This document shows, in pieces, positions 32,740-40,643 of a stretch of 43,045 nucleotides of DNA. The stretch covers positions 1 through 43,045 of the forward strand of contig JAZRMU010000039.1 of the NCBI GenBank assembly GCA_045647785.1. Reading direction: 5' to 3'. The notes under the pieces are model-generated. The model worked only from the letters and a program-made list of their open reading frames with translations. It searched no databases and was not told where the DNA came from. Both the position numbers and the translations under genes were made by a program. The stretch comes from SIG565 sp045647785. Its GTDB lineage: Bacteria; Bacillota; Clostridia; Oscillospirales; Acutalibacteraceae. Numbering within the stretch: position 1 is the stretch's first letter; each line of letters begins with the position of its first letter.

Positions 32740-33385
32740 ACGAGTAAATTTATTTATGGGACACTACGGCTCGGGTAAAACCAATATCGCCGTAAACTAT
32801 GCGCTGTGCCTGAAAGGGCAGGGGAAGGCGGTAAAAATTGCCGACCTTGATATAGTGAACCCATATTTCCGCACAAAGGATAGCGCGGCGTTGCTTGAAA
32901 AGGCGGGAATTTCGCTTATTTCACCGACATTTGCCAATACGAATGTCGATCTACCCGCTCTACCGGCAGAGACCTACAGTCTTTTCCAAAATGATGCATT
33001 TTATGCAGTTATGGATATAGGCGGCGATGACCGCGGTGCTTATGCGCTTGGTCGATATCGCGACTATATTCTAGAGGAAAATAACTATGAGGCTTTTTTT
33101 GTAGCAAATTTCTACCGTCCGTTAACCACCACTGCCGACGAGGCAATAGAGGTTATGCGGGAGATAGAGCAAGCCTGCAAAATTAAATTTACAGCTATTA
33201 TAAACAATTCAAACCTCGGAGAAATCACAACACCCGAGGATGTAGAAAAAACCGATGTTAAGGCAAGGCAGCTGTGCGAGATTAGCGGGCTTCCGCTCAA
33301 GTTCACCTGCGCTGTGGAAAGCATTGCGGAGAATATAAAGCTCGAAAATGTTTTCCCCCTTACACTTCAGGATAAATACTTTTAA
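32732..33385 (+). CDS. P-loop ATPase of MinD/CobQ-like type, role unknown
   Basis: A 217-residue nucleotide-binding protein. Walker A is FMGHYGSGKTNIAVNYA, and KIADLDIVNPYFRTKDS plus YAVMDIGGDDRG look like the deviant Walker/switch parts of the MinD/ParA/CobQ class. No membrane or DNA-binding segment is seen. The start ATG 32732 lies within the last codons of ilvE. It sits between ilvE and the ferredoxin of the oxidoreductase, so a role in maturing, activating or supplying Fe-S/cofactor to that enzyme is plausible but not shown. Confidence 0.75.
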   Translation: MAKRVNLFMGHYGSGKTNIAVNYALCLKGQGKAVKIADLDIVNPYFRTKDSAALLEKAGISLISPTFANTNVDLPALPAETYSLFQNDAFYAVMDIGGDDRGAYALGRYRDYILEENNYEAFFVANFYRPLTTTADEAIEVMREIEQACKIKFTAIINNSNLGEITTPEDVEKTDVKARQLCEISGLPLKFTCAVESIAENIKLENVFPLTLQDKYF

Positions 33386-33429
33386 AACGGAGTTGGAATT
33401 ATTCGCTCTACTCAAAAAGGAGAATTAGT

Positions 33430-33636
33430 ATGGCAAAAGTAACCTTTAAAGAAGACCTTTGCAAGGGCTGCGGACTTTGTGTAGATGCTTGCCCGAAAAA
33501 GATTATTGCTATTGCAAAGGATAAAATCAATGCGAAGGGTCATTCCCCCGCAATCATAACCGAGCAGGATAAGTGCATTGCCTGTGCTTTTTGTGCAACA
33601 ATGTGCCCTGACTGCGTAATCACGGTTGAAAGGTAG
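33430..33636 (+). CDS. 4Fe-4S ferredoxin, delta subunit of 2-oxoacid oxidoreductase
   Basis: A 68-residue protein with two C-x2-C-x2-C-x3-C-P clusters: CKGCGLCVDACPKK and CIACAFCATMCPDC, i.e. two 4Fe-4S clusters. It passes electrons between the TPP subunit and external ferredoxin. The alpha subunit gene follows 9 bases later. The four-subunit arrangement (delta, alpha, beta, gamma) matches VOR/KOR type enzymes. Confidence 0.93.
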   Translation: MAKVTFKEDLCKGCGLCVDACPKKIIAIAKDKINAKGHSPAIITEQDKCIACAFCATMCPDCVITVER

Positions 33637-33645
33637 GAAAGAGTA

Positions 33646-34707
33646 ATGGCAGAAAAAGTTTTAATGAAGGGTAATGAGGCTATTGCCGAGGCCGCTATTA
33701 AAGCAGGCTGTATGCACTATTTCGGCTACCCCATAACCCCCCAAACAGAAATCGCCGCTTATATGGCAAAAAGAATGCCCAAAATTGGCGGGACATTCCT
33801 GCAGGCCGAGAGTGAGGTTGCAGCCATCAATATGGTGTATGGTGTAGCTGCGGCAGGATTTAGAGTTATGACCTCAAGCTCCAGCCCCGGTGTGTCGCTC
33901 AAGCAGGAGGGTATTTCCTACATAGCAGGTGCTGATTTGCCGGCGCTTATTGTTAATGTTCAGCGCGGCGGTCCGGGTCTTGGCGGTATTCAGCCCTCGC
34001 AGTCGGACTATTTTCAGGCAACTAAAGGCGGCGGACATGGCGACTATCGATTAATCGTTGTAGCTCCCGCTTCTGTTCAAGAAATGGCTGACCTTACTGT
34101 TAAAGCATTCGATTTATCTGAAAAGTATCGCGTTCCCGCAATGCTTTTGGCTGACGGTACTATGGGTCAGATGATGGAGCCGGTTGAACTCCCCGAGCCC
34201 TCAAAGACCGAATATGATATCTCTTGGGCGGTTCGTGGCACAAATTGCGAAAGAAAGCACAATATCGTAAATTCGCTTTACCTAAAGCCCGAAATTCTCG
34301 AGCAGACCAATTTCGAGCGTTATGAGCGCTATAAGAAAATCGAAGAAAACGAGGTTATGTACGAAGAGTTTATGATGGACGACGCCGAGTATTGCGTTGT
34401 AGCCTTCGGCATAGCAGCCCGCGTTGCTAAAAACGCTATTGTTGCAGCAAGAAAGCAGGGCATAAGGGTTGGTCTTATTCGTCCGATAACCCTTTGGCCG
34501 TTCCCCAAAAAGGTGCTCGCCGCTGCTGCTGAAAAGGTTAAGGGCTTCTTATCTGTTGAACTTTCAATGGGTCAAATGATAGAAGATGTTAAGCTTGCAA
34601 TTGATTGCAAAAAGCCCGTTCACCTTTGCAACCGCACAGGCGGTATGATTGTATCGCCCGAGGAAGTGCTGGAAGCTATTGAAAAACTTACAAAGGAGGC
34701 AGAATAA
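33646..34707 (+). CDS. vorB: 2-oxoacid:ferredoxin oxidoreductase alpha subunit (VorB-like, 2-oxoisovalerate type)
   Basis: A 353-residue alpha subunit. MKGNEAIAEAAIKAGCMHYF, GYPITPQTEIAAYMAKRMP and FLQAESEVAAINMVYGVA are the pyrimidine-binding signatures; SSSSPGVSLKQEGISYIAGA and QRGGPGLGGIQPSQSDYFQA follow. Length and motifs match the 2-oxoisovalerate (VorB) and 2-oxoglutarate group rather than pyruvate or indolepyruvate enzymes. It catalyses the reversible conversion of 2-oxoacid + CoA to acyl-CoA + CO2 with ferredoxin. Its stop and the beta-subunit start overlap by one base. Context with IlvE and branched-chain T-boxes supports branched 2-oxoacids. Confidence 0.9.
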   Translation: MAEKVLMKGNEAIAEAAIKAGCMHYFGYPITPQTEIAAYMAKRMPKIGGTFLQAESEVAAINMVYGVAAAGFRVMTSSSSPGVSLKQEGISYIAGADLPALIVNVQRGGPGLGGIQPSQSDYFQATKGGGHGDYRLIVVAPASVQEMADLTVKAFDLSEKYRVPAMLLADGTMGQMMEPVELPEPSKTEYDISWAVRGTNCERKHNIVNSLYLKPEILEQTNFERYERYKKIEENEVMYEEFMMDDAEYCVVAFGIAARVAKNAIVAARKQGIRVGLIRPITLWPFPKKVLAAAAEKVKGFLSVELSMGQMIEDVKLAIDCKKPVHLCNRTGGMIVSPEEVLEAIEKLTKEAE

Positions 34708-35450
34708 TGGTAGTTTTTGAGAAACCTAAAGCATTAACCGATACCCCTCTCCACTATTGCCCCGGCTGCACTCACGGTATTATTCACCGCTTGGTAGCAG
34801 AGGCTATTGATGAGCTTGGTATTGAAGGTAAAACCGTAGGCGTAGCCCCTGTTGGCTGTGCTGTTATGGCTTACGATTATTTTGCTTGCGATATGGTAGA
34901 GGCTGCTCACGGTCGTGCACCCGCAGTAGCAACAGGCCTTAAGCGTTGTATGCCCGATAATATCGTATTTACATATCAGGGCGCCGGCGACTTGGCATCA
35001 ATCGGTATGGCTGAAACCGTTCACGCCGCTACAAGAAACGAGAATATAACCATCATATTTGTTAATAATGCAATTTATGGTATGACAGGCGGTCAGATGG
35101 CACCTACCTCATTGCCCGGTCAGGTAACACAGACCTCTCCCTACGGTCGCGATGTTGAAAAGGCTGGCTTCCCCATAAAGGTTAGCGAAATGCTTTCAAC
35201 ACTTGATGCTCCGTATTATATCGAGCGTGTTGCCGTTAACAATGTTAAGAATGTTAAGGCAGCTAAAAAGGCTATTTTAAAGGCATTCAAAAATCAGGTA
35301 GAGGGCAAGGGCTTCTCGCTTATCGAGGTAGTATCCTCCTGCCCGACAAACTGGGGTATGACACCCTCTAAAGCGCTTGAGTGGATTGATGAGAAAATGA
35401 TTCCGTACTATCCGCTCGGTGTATACCGCGATAAGAGCAAGGAGGATTAA
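34707..35450 (+). CDS. 2-oxoacid:ferredoxin oxidoreductase beta (TPP-binding) subunit
   Basis: A 247-residue TPP subunit. YCPGCTHGIIHRLVAEAI carries the usual cysteines near the N-terminus; APVGCAVMAY, HGRAPAVATGLKR and TYQGAGDLASIGMAE (GDG-like, here GAGDLA) with NNAIYGMTGGQMAPTSLPGQ complete the TPP/Mg site. It is paired with the alpha subunit (one-base overlap) and the gamma subunit (3-base gap). Confidence 0.92.
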   Translation: MVVFEKPKALTDTPLHYCPGCTHGIIHRLVAEAIDELGIEGKTVGVAPVGCAVMAYDYFACDMVEAAHGRAPAVATGLKRCMPDNIVFTYQGAGDLASIGMAETVHAATRNENITIIFVNNAIYGMTGGQMAPTSLPGQVTQTSPYGRDVEKAGFPIKVSEMLSTLDAPYYIERVAVNNVKNVKAAKKAILKAFKNQVEGKGFSLIEVVSSCPTNWGMTPSKALEWIDEKMIPYYPLGVYRDKSKED

Positions 35451-35453
35451 GCT

Positions 35454-35984
35454 ATGACTACACAGATTTTAATCGCAGGCTTTGGCGGTCAGGGCGTTCT
35501 TTTTGCAGGTAAGTGCTTGGCATACGAGGGTATGTTCGAAAACAAGCAGGTTTCTTGGTTGCCTTCCTATGGCCCTGAAATGCGTGGCGGCACTGCAAGC
35601 TGCAGCGTAATTTTAAGCGACGAACCGGTAGGTTCACCTATAGTTTCCAAGCCCGATGTACTTATTGCTATGAATTTACCGTCATTTGATAAGTATGAGC
35701 CCACAGTCGCAGCAGGCGGCAAGGTTATTGTTGATAGCACCCTTATTGCACGCAAGGCAGAGAGGGAGGATGTTAATACCTATTATATCCCCGCCACCAA
35801 AATGGCAGCTGATGCAGGTACACCCTCGCTCGCTAATATGATAATGCTCGGAAAAATGATTAAGGAAACAGGAATTGTTTCATTCGAGAGTGCAGCAGAA
35901 GCAATGAAAAAGGTTGTTTCTGCGAAACACGCCGATAAATTAGAGGCTAATATCAACGCCCTGAAGGCTGGCTACGAATTCTAA
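35454..35984 (+). CDS. 2-oxoacid:ferredoxin oxidoreductase gamma subunit
   Basis: A 176-residue gamma subunit with the family start ILIAGFGGQGVLFAGKCLAY, then SWLPSYGPEMRGGTASCSVI and LIAMNLPSFDKYEP. It completes a four-subunit VOR-type enzyme. Last gene of the Val T-box operon; a terminator follows 10 bases later. Confidence 0.92.
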   Translation: MTTQILIAGFGGQGVLFAGKCLAYEGMFENKQVSWLPSYGPEMRGGTASCSVILSDEPVGSPIVSKPDVLIAMNLPSFDKYEPTVAAGGKVIVDSTLIARKAEREDVNTYYIPATKMAADAGTPSLANMIMLGKMIKETGIVSFESAAEAMKKVVSAKHADKLEANINALKAGYEF

Positions 35985-35994
35985 CTAAATTCAT

Positions 35995-36030
35995 ATAGCC
36001 CACACTAAAAAGTGTGGGCTATATTTTTTT
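35995..36030 (+). terminator. Intrinsic terminator closing the branched-chain operon
   Basis: Perfect inverted repeat ATAGCCCACACT/AGTGTGGGCTAT around AAAA, followed by ATTTTTTT. Confidence 0.92.
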
Positions 36031-36059
36031 AATATTGTAAAAATAAATCGCAAAACCCC

Positions 36060-36088
36060 TTTTAATTATAATAAATATATGCTATAAT
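36060..36088 (+). promoter_or_regulatory. Probable promoter of the rRNA methyltransferase gene
   Basis: TATAAT at 36083-36088 is perfect; the -35 position (36060-36065, TTTTAA) is poor. The gene start lies about 30 bases further on. Confidence 0.45.
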
Positions 36089-36118
36089 AAATTGAATAAT
36101 TATATAAGGGGTATGTTT

Positions 36119-36874
36119 GTGGAAGAAAAGGATAACATGCAAACAAATGGAAATATAATCTGTGGCAGAAACTCGGTTCTTGAGGCGCTTCGTTCGGGTC
36201 GTGAAATTGACCGTTTGCTTGTTGCTCATGGGCAAACAGGCGGCAGCGTTCAGGCGATAATTGCAAAGTGCGCTGCCAAGGGTATTTTAATAAAAGAGGT
36301 ATCGCAGCAAAAGCTTGATTTTCTGTGTGGCGGCAGCTCGCATCAGGGCGTGGTGTTAATGATAGCCTCGCAGGAATATAGCACGGTGGAGGATATTTTA
36401 GCCTTTGCCGCTGAAAAAAATGAGGCACCGTTCATAATAATTTGTGATGAGCTTGAGGACCCGCACAACCTTGGAGCTATAATCCGTTCGGCAGAGGCAG
36501 CGGGAGTGCACGGAATTATCATTCCAAAGCGCCGTTCAGCATCACTTAATGCAACGGTTGCTAAAAGTGCGAGCGGTGCGCTCGAATATATGCGCGTAGC
36601 CCGTGTTACTAATATACCGAACACTATCGAGGAGCTTAAAAAACAGGGTGTTTGGGTATATGGCGCAGATATGGACGGCAAGGATTACACAACCTTTGAT
36701 TTTAAGGGTGCTACAGCACTTGTTATAGGAAATGAGGGCAGAGGAATAGGTCGTTTAGTCGGCGAAAAGTGCGATGAGATAGTATCGCTTCCAATGCTCG
36801 GAAAAATCAATTCACTAAACGCCTCGGTTGCCGCAGGCATATTAATGTACGAGGTTGTACGAAAAAGAAGATAG
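36119..36874 (+). CDS. rlmB: SpoU/TrmH family RNA 2'-O-methyltransferase (RlmB-like)
   Basis: A SAM-dependent SPOUT methyltransferase, 251 residues, likely acting on 23S rRNA. An N-terminal substrate-binding domain (GRNSVLEALRSGREIDRLLV, SHQGVVLMI) is followed by the three SPOUT motifs: ICDELEDPHNLGAIIRSAEA, LVIGNEGRGIGRLV and LPMLGKINSLNASVAAGIL. I start at GTG 36119 with AGGGG 7 bases upstream; ATG 36113 is too close to that site, and an in-frame TTG at 36092 coincides with the expected transcription start. Target nucleotide not deducible. Confidence 0.9.
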   Translation: MEEKDNMQTNGNIICGRNSVLEALRSGREIDRLLVAHGQTGGSVQAIIAKCAAKGILIKEVSQQKLDFLCGGSSHQGVVLMIASQEYSTVEDILAFAAEKNEAPFIIICDELEDPHNLGAIIRSAEAAGVHGIIIPKRRSASLNATVAKSASGALEYMRVARVTNIPNTIEELKKQGVWVYGADMDGKDYTTFDFKGATALVIGNEGRGIGRLVGEKCDEIVSLPMLGKINSLNASVAAGILMYEVVRKRR

Positions 36875-36889
36875 GAGTAGTTAACTTTA

Positions 36890-39397
36890 ATGGGATTTTT
36901 TGATAAGTCGCGACATTCAAAAAACCGAAAAGATAGCGGTAGTGAAATAAAAACTGCACCGCTTGAATATAAGATAAAAACAAAGGGCAGCACAGCTCCC
37001 GCTCACGCACTCACGGTAGATGAGGTTTTAGGCGAAAAGCGTGTAGAGTCGCAAAGAATAGCAATGAGCGGTGCGAAGCAAACGGTATCTCCACTCGATG
37101 CACTTCGCAGCAAGGTGAACTCCAATGCCACCGCGCAGCCGGTCAAGTCCGCACAGCAGAACACAGTATCTGTAACGGTTAAGCCAAGCTATACTGCGAG
37201 CACCGAGCAGAATGCAGCGGAAGATACTTCTTTGCTTGAGCGGTGCATACCGTATATAACCGATGGTGGAAATACCGTTCCGGAGCAAAAGCCCGCCTAT
37301 AGTCTGGAAAGCGTTGAAAGTATTATAAATATTAACGAAAGCTTTGCTCAAATTATCGATAAGCTTGATTTAAACCGCGAAAATGTAACCTTTGATTCGC
37401 TCTCACTGCAGCCTGAAAAAATCAAGCAGGCAGCGGCAGCCGCCACCAATGCAGAGAGTGATAAAATTGAAATTATTGAAATTCCGATGAAGCGCGAAAA
37501 TGATGCGGTAACAACAATTTCCGATATAGATTCCAACAACGGATATACCAAAACGGTAGCATTTACTGCACTTAAAAAGGAAGATGAATTTGAGGATATA
37601 AGTAGCGGAACCAGGATAATCGATTTATCCTCTCAAATGTTCGATGAAGAGCCTGAAAGCAAAAAAATAGAAATCCTTGAGGCTTATGAGCCCGAGGATG
37701 AAATAATAGTTGAAGATGATTATAAATCTCCGTTGGACACAAAGAGAGTGGCTAAAAAACTGGTCGTAGCCAGAAGAAATAGCTTTGTACGGTCGTTTTT
37801 AAGCTTACTTATCACGGCGCTTTTAGCTTTAACGCTCATTTCTGAATTACAGATGGCTCTGCTTGCAACGCCAAGGGCGTTTTATATAACGGTAGTTGCC
37901 GCATTTGCGGTTATGGTGCTTATTAATTTCGATATGCTAACTTCCTTGAGCACCCTTTTCGCCTCCCGCAAAAAGGTAGATGCGCTAGCTGCCGTTGCCG
38001 CACTTTCACTCTTGCTTTACGGTGTAGTAGCTGTGTTTAGCGGCTCTAATCCATTTGATTTGATTTTAACAGGCAGCATTATGATAAGCTGCAGGGCGAT
38101 TTCACAGTTTATGCGGGATAATCGCATACTTTCCAATTTTAAGGCTGTTGCAAAAAAACGAGAAAAAAATGTAATAAAGTTTATAGATGATAAACCATCA
38201 ACCTTTGCAATGGCGCGTAATTCTATAGATGGAGATGTGCTCATAGCCACCTCCGCAAGGACGGATAATATCCACGATTTTCTTAAACACACATTATCGG
38301 ATAGCCCGTTTTTGGGTGCTGTCGGCAAATTTCTCGTGGCGGCGCTTTGCTTTAGCGTCGTAGCGTCAGTTTTAGTGGCTATTAAGTCAGCATCTGCGCT
38401 TGCGTTTTTCGAATTCTTTGCAAGCTGTATGTTGACACTTTTCACTCCGACTTTACTGCTTACCGATGCTATACCGCTTTCGCGCTATTCTAAACGGCTT
38501 CACCGTGTCGGTGCCATGCTAACGGGTACATACGCTGCAAATAAGCTTGATATGGCAAATGCACTGGTGCTTAATTCCTCGCAGCTTTTCCCTGACGGCA
38601 CATTGACCCTTCACAACATTAAAATTCTGGATGAAAATGCCATAGATGCAACACTTATTGATGCGGCAGCCATTACGAATGCTATCGGCAGCCCTCTAAA
38701 GGGTGTGTTCAATGCAATCGCTAAAACAACACCAACCGAAATCCCAACGGCCGATTCCATTAAATATGAGGAAAAGCTGGGCATCAGCGGTTGGATAAAC
38801 GACCGCCGAATTTTTATCGGTACCAGCACCCTGCTTACTGCACATGGTATTCAAACACCTTCTGTTGAGGTTGACCACAAGATTTTAAGGCAGGGCTATT
38901 TCCCTGTCTATCTCGCTTGCGACGGCAAGCCCTGCGCTCTGCTTTCGGTTAAATATAATGTTAAGCGAGATATCGCATACCGTCTGCAAAAGCTTTCAGA
39001 ATCGGGAATAACATTTTTAATCGACAACTGCGACCCCAATCTTTCCGATAATATGATAGCCGATTATTTTGGTCTTAACGCCATATCGGTGAGGGTTATG
39101 GGAAGCCTTGGAAGTCAGCTTAATGCCGAGGCGGCAGAGCATAGCGAGAGTCTATCCTCTGTTGCGATGCACAGGGGCACAGCGGTATCATTAATAGAAC
39201 TGTTTATTGCTGCGGGCAATATACGGCGCAGCATTAAAAGGTTGGCGATTTTCCATATTATCACAAGCGCCACCTTCTTGCTTTACCTTACCTATAGCAC
39301 TATCGTTGGTGTAATTTTACCGCTTGGTTCTCTAACCGTGCTTTTAGGAAATCTAACCTTGCTTATAATTTTCTTTATAATTTCAAGATTTCAATAA
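36890..39397 (+). CDS. Pseudo-P-type (P1B-like) ATPase with long cytoplasmic N-terminus
   Basis: An 835-residue membrane protein. Residues 1-290 are hydrophilic, acidic near 225-285 and probably mostly disordered. Membrane segments follow at about 300-320, 330-350, 365-385, 480-500, 508-528 and two near the C-terminus. The core resembles a heavy-metal P-type ATPase: ASCMLTLFTPTLLLTDAIPL (~511-530) aligns with the CPC...ATP helix, NSSQLFPDGTLT (562-573) with DKTGTLT, GWINDRRIFIGTSTLL (634-649) with the nucleotide-domain block, and IDNCDPN (711-717) with TGD. The phosphorylated Asp, the CPC cysteine pair and the A-domain TGES are all missing, so it should not pump ions. Function unknown; perhaps a scaffold or regulator in the envelope. 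Coding is intact and ends 15 bases before an O-antigen ligase-like gene. Confidence 0.75.
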   Translation: MGFFDKSRHSKNRKDSGSEIKTAPLEYKIKTKGSTAPAHALTVDEVLGEKRVESQRIAMSGAKQTVSPLDALRSKVNSNATAQPVKSAQQNTVSVTVKPSYTASTEQNAAEDTSLLERCIPYITDGGNTVPEQKPAYSLESVESIININESFAQIIDKLDLNRENVTFDSLSLQPEKIKQAAAAATNAESDKIEIIEIPMKRENDAVTTISDIDSNNGYTKTVAFTALKKEDEFEDISSGTRIIDLSSQMFDEEPESKKIEILEAYEPEDEIIVEDDYKSPLDTKRVAKKLVVARRNSFVRSFLSLLITALLALTLISELQMALLATPRAFYITVVAAFAVMVLINFDMLTSLSTLFASRKKVDALAAVAALSLLLYGVVAVFSGSNPFDLILTGSIMISCRAISQFMRDNRILSNFKAVAKKREKNVIKFIDDKPSTFAMARNSIDGDVLIATSARTDNIHDFLKHTLSDSPFLGAVGKFLVAALCFSVVASVLVAIKSASALAFFEFFASCMLTLFTPTLLLTDAIPLSRYSKRLHRVGAMLTGTYAANKLDMANALVLNSSQLFPDGTLTLHNIKILDENAIDATLIDAAAITNAIGSPLKGVFNAIAKTTPTEIPTADSIKYEEKLGISGWINDRRIFIGTSTLLTAHGIQTPSVEVDHKILRQGYFPVYLACDGKPCALLSVKYNVKRDIAYRLQKLSESGITFLIDNCDPNLSDNMIADYFGLNAISVRVMGSLGSQLNAEAAEHSESLSSVAMHRGTAVSLIELFIAAGNIRRSIKRLAIFHIITSATFLLYLTYSTIVGVILPLGSLTVLLGNLTLLIIFFIISRFQ

Positions 39398-39411
39398 AAG
39401 GGGGAAACCCG

Positions 39412-40620
39412 TTGAAAAAGTTTTTAAGAGCTCATTTTGATTTGAGTAATGATGAAAACATAGTATGTCTAACGGCTATAAGTGTTTTTCTGCCCTACTA
39501 CATTGGGGCGATATTGCTGCTAGCAATAGTTGGCTATGTGTTAGTTAAGAAAAATATCAAAAAAGATATTTTTTGCCATACGGGCTCGCTTTTAATTCCC
39601 GTTTTTTGCGGACTTACCTTCGTTGTCGGCACCTGCCACAATAACTATTTTGGTATGGCTGTATCAGTAATTGTTCTTTTGATTTTTATTTTAGGATTTT
39701 ATATAAGAACGGTTATGACGGGCGAAATATTTGAAAAAATGCTTTCCTATATATGCGCCGCATCTGTTTTCGCATCGGCGCTAATGATTATCGAAAGAAT
39801 TGTCTACCTAATATTTTTCGGTGATGCATCGCATCGCTGCTTTGGGGATTTTTTCGGAAACAAATTTTTATCGTTCTATTTCAATCCAAATTATCTTTCT
39901 TCTATACTCGCGGCAGTTGTTATAATCTGCGCCTACAAGGTAATTTTAAGAAAGGGCGATATGCGAGTTTATTATGCTACCGCCGTTTTAGCAATGATTT
40001 CCATTTATCTCGGCGGAAGTATGTTCGCGTGGGCAGAGGTTTGCTTTGCTTTGGCTGTTTATCTTTTTGTCGGTAAGCACCGTCGACTGCTCGGCGTTAT
40101 GTTCGCTGTTTGTGCAACGGTAGGTCTGTGTATTTATATGATACCGGATATTTTCCCGCGACTTGCCAATGCTTCGATGTCTTGGGATGCGAGAATGATG
40201 ATTTGGGAGTTGGGACTTGCCGCAATTCCACAGGCATTTATGTTTGGAAAGGGCTTTTATTCCTACCGCCTCATTTCCTATATGCCCGAAAATTTAGCAA
40301 ATCCTGCGTGCTACCCCGCGTTTCACGCGCACAATCTGGTAATCGAGTTTTTAATAAGTTTCGGCTTTATCGGCACGCTTATATTTTTGGCGTTTGTTTT
40401 TGTAATTTTCCAAAAGGTATTTATGCATAAGCAGCTGCTTAAAAAGAGTCAAATTTCAACCCTCATAATTGCTATAATGGCAGGAATTTTAATGCACTCG
40501 ATTTTGGATATGACAATGCTTTTCATTCAGCCAATGATGCTTTATTGCCTCATTTTTGGCGGCATAGGTGCTGATGAAAAAGTAGTTTATGAAATTTTTG
40601 AAAAAAGAAAACAGGCATAA
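39412..40620 (+). CDS. O-antigen ligase/polymerase-like membrane protein
   Basis: A 402-residue protein with roughly ten or more predicted membrane helices. The region near residues 285-325 (ACYPAFHAHNLVIEFLISFG, then FIGTLIFL) has the HN-x-x-x-E-x-x-x-x-x-G-x-x-G pattern of the Wzy/WaaL ligase family. Such proteins join glycans to lipid carriers or polymerise repeats; in Gram-positives they act on surface polysaccharide or wall-linked glycans. It starts at TTG 39412 after a GGGGG ribosome site, 15 bases after the pseudo-P-type ATPase, suggesting a joint envelope role. Substrate unknown. Confidence 0.7.
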   Translation: MKKFLRAHFDLSNDENIVCLTAISVFLPYYIGAILLLAIVGYVLVKKNIKKDIFCHTGSLLIPVFCGLTFVVGTCHNNYFGMAVSVIVLLIFILGFYIRTVMTGEIFEKMLSYICAASVFASALMIIERIVYLIFFGDASHRCFGDFFGNKFLSFYFNPNYLSSILAAVVIICAYKVILRKGDMRVYYATAVLAMISIYLGGSMFAWAEVCFALAVYLFVGKHRRLLGVMFAVCATVGLCIYMIPDIFPRLANASMSWDARMMIWELGLAAIPQAFMFGKGFYSYRLISYMPENLANPACYPAFHAHNLVIEFLISFGFIGTLIFLAFVFVIFQKVFMHKQLLKKSQISTLIIAIMAGILMHSILDMTMLFIQPMMLYCLIFGGIGADEKVVYEIFEKRKQA

Positions 40621-40643
40621 AAGCCCGTTTGGAGGTTAAATAT

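Noticed and set aside
22238..35984. Reading the region as a branched-chain amino acid degradation (Stickland-type) operon.
   Set aside because: The enzymes are reversible, but T-boxes induce when the amino acid is scarce and three AMP-forming ligases consume ATP. Degradation would not be regulated this way. It remains a weaker alternative.
33430..35984. Indolepyruvate or pyruvate:ferredoxin oxidoreductase.
   Set aside because: Indolepyruvate enzymes have a long fused alpha subunit and pyruvate enzymes are often single-chain or have other subunit sizes. The delta-alpha-beta-gamma sizes and the IlvE/T-box context fit the branched-chain or 2-oxoglutarate type. 2-Oxoglutarate specificity cannot be fully excluded.
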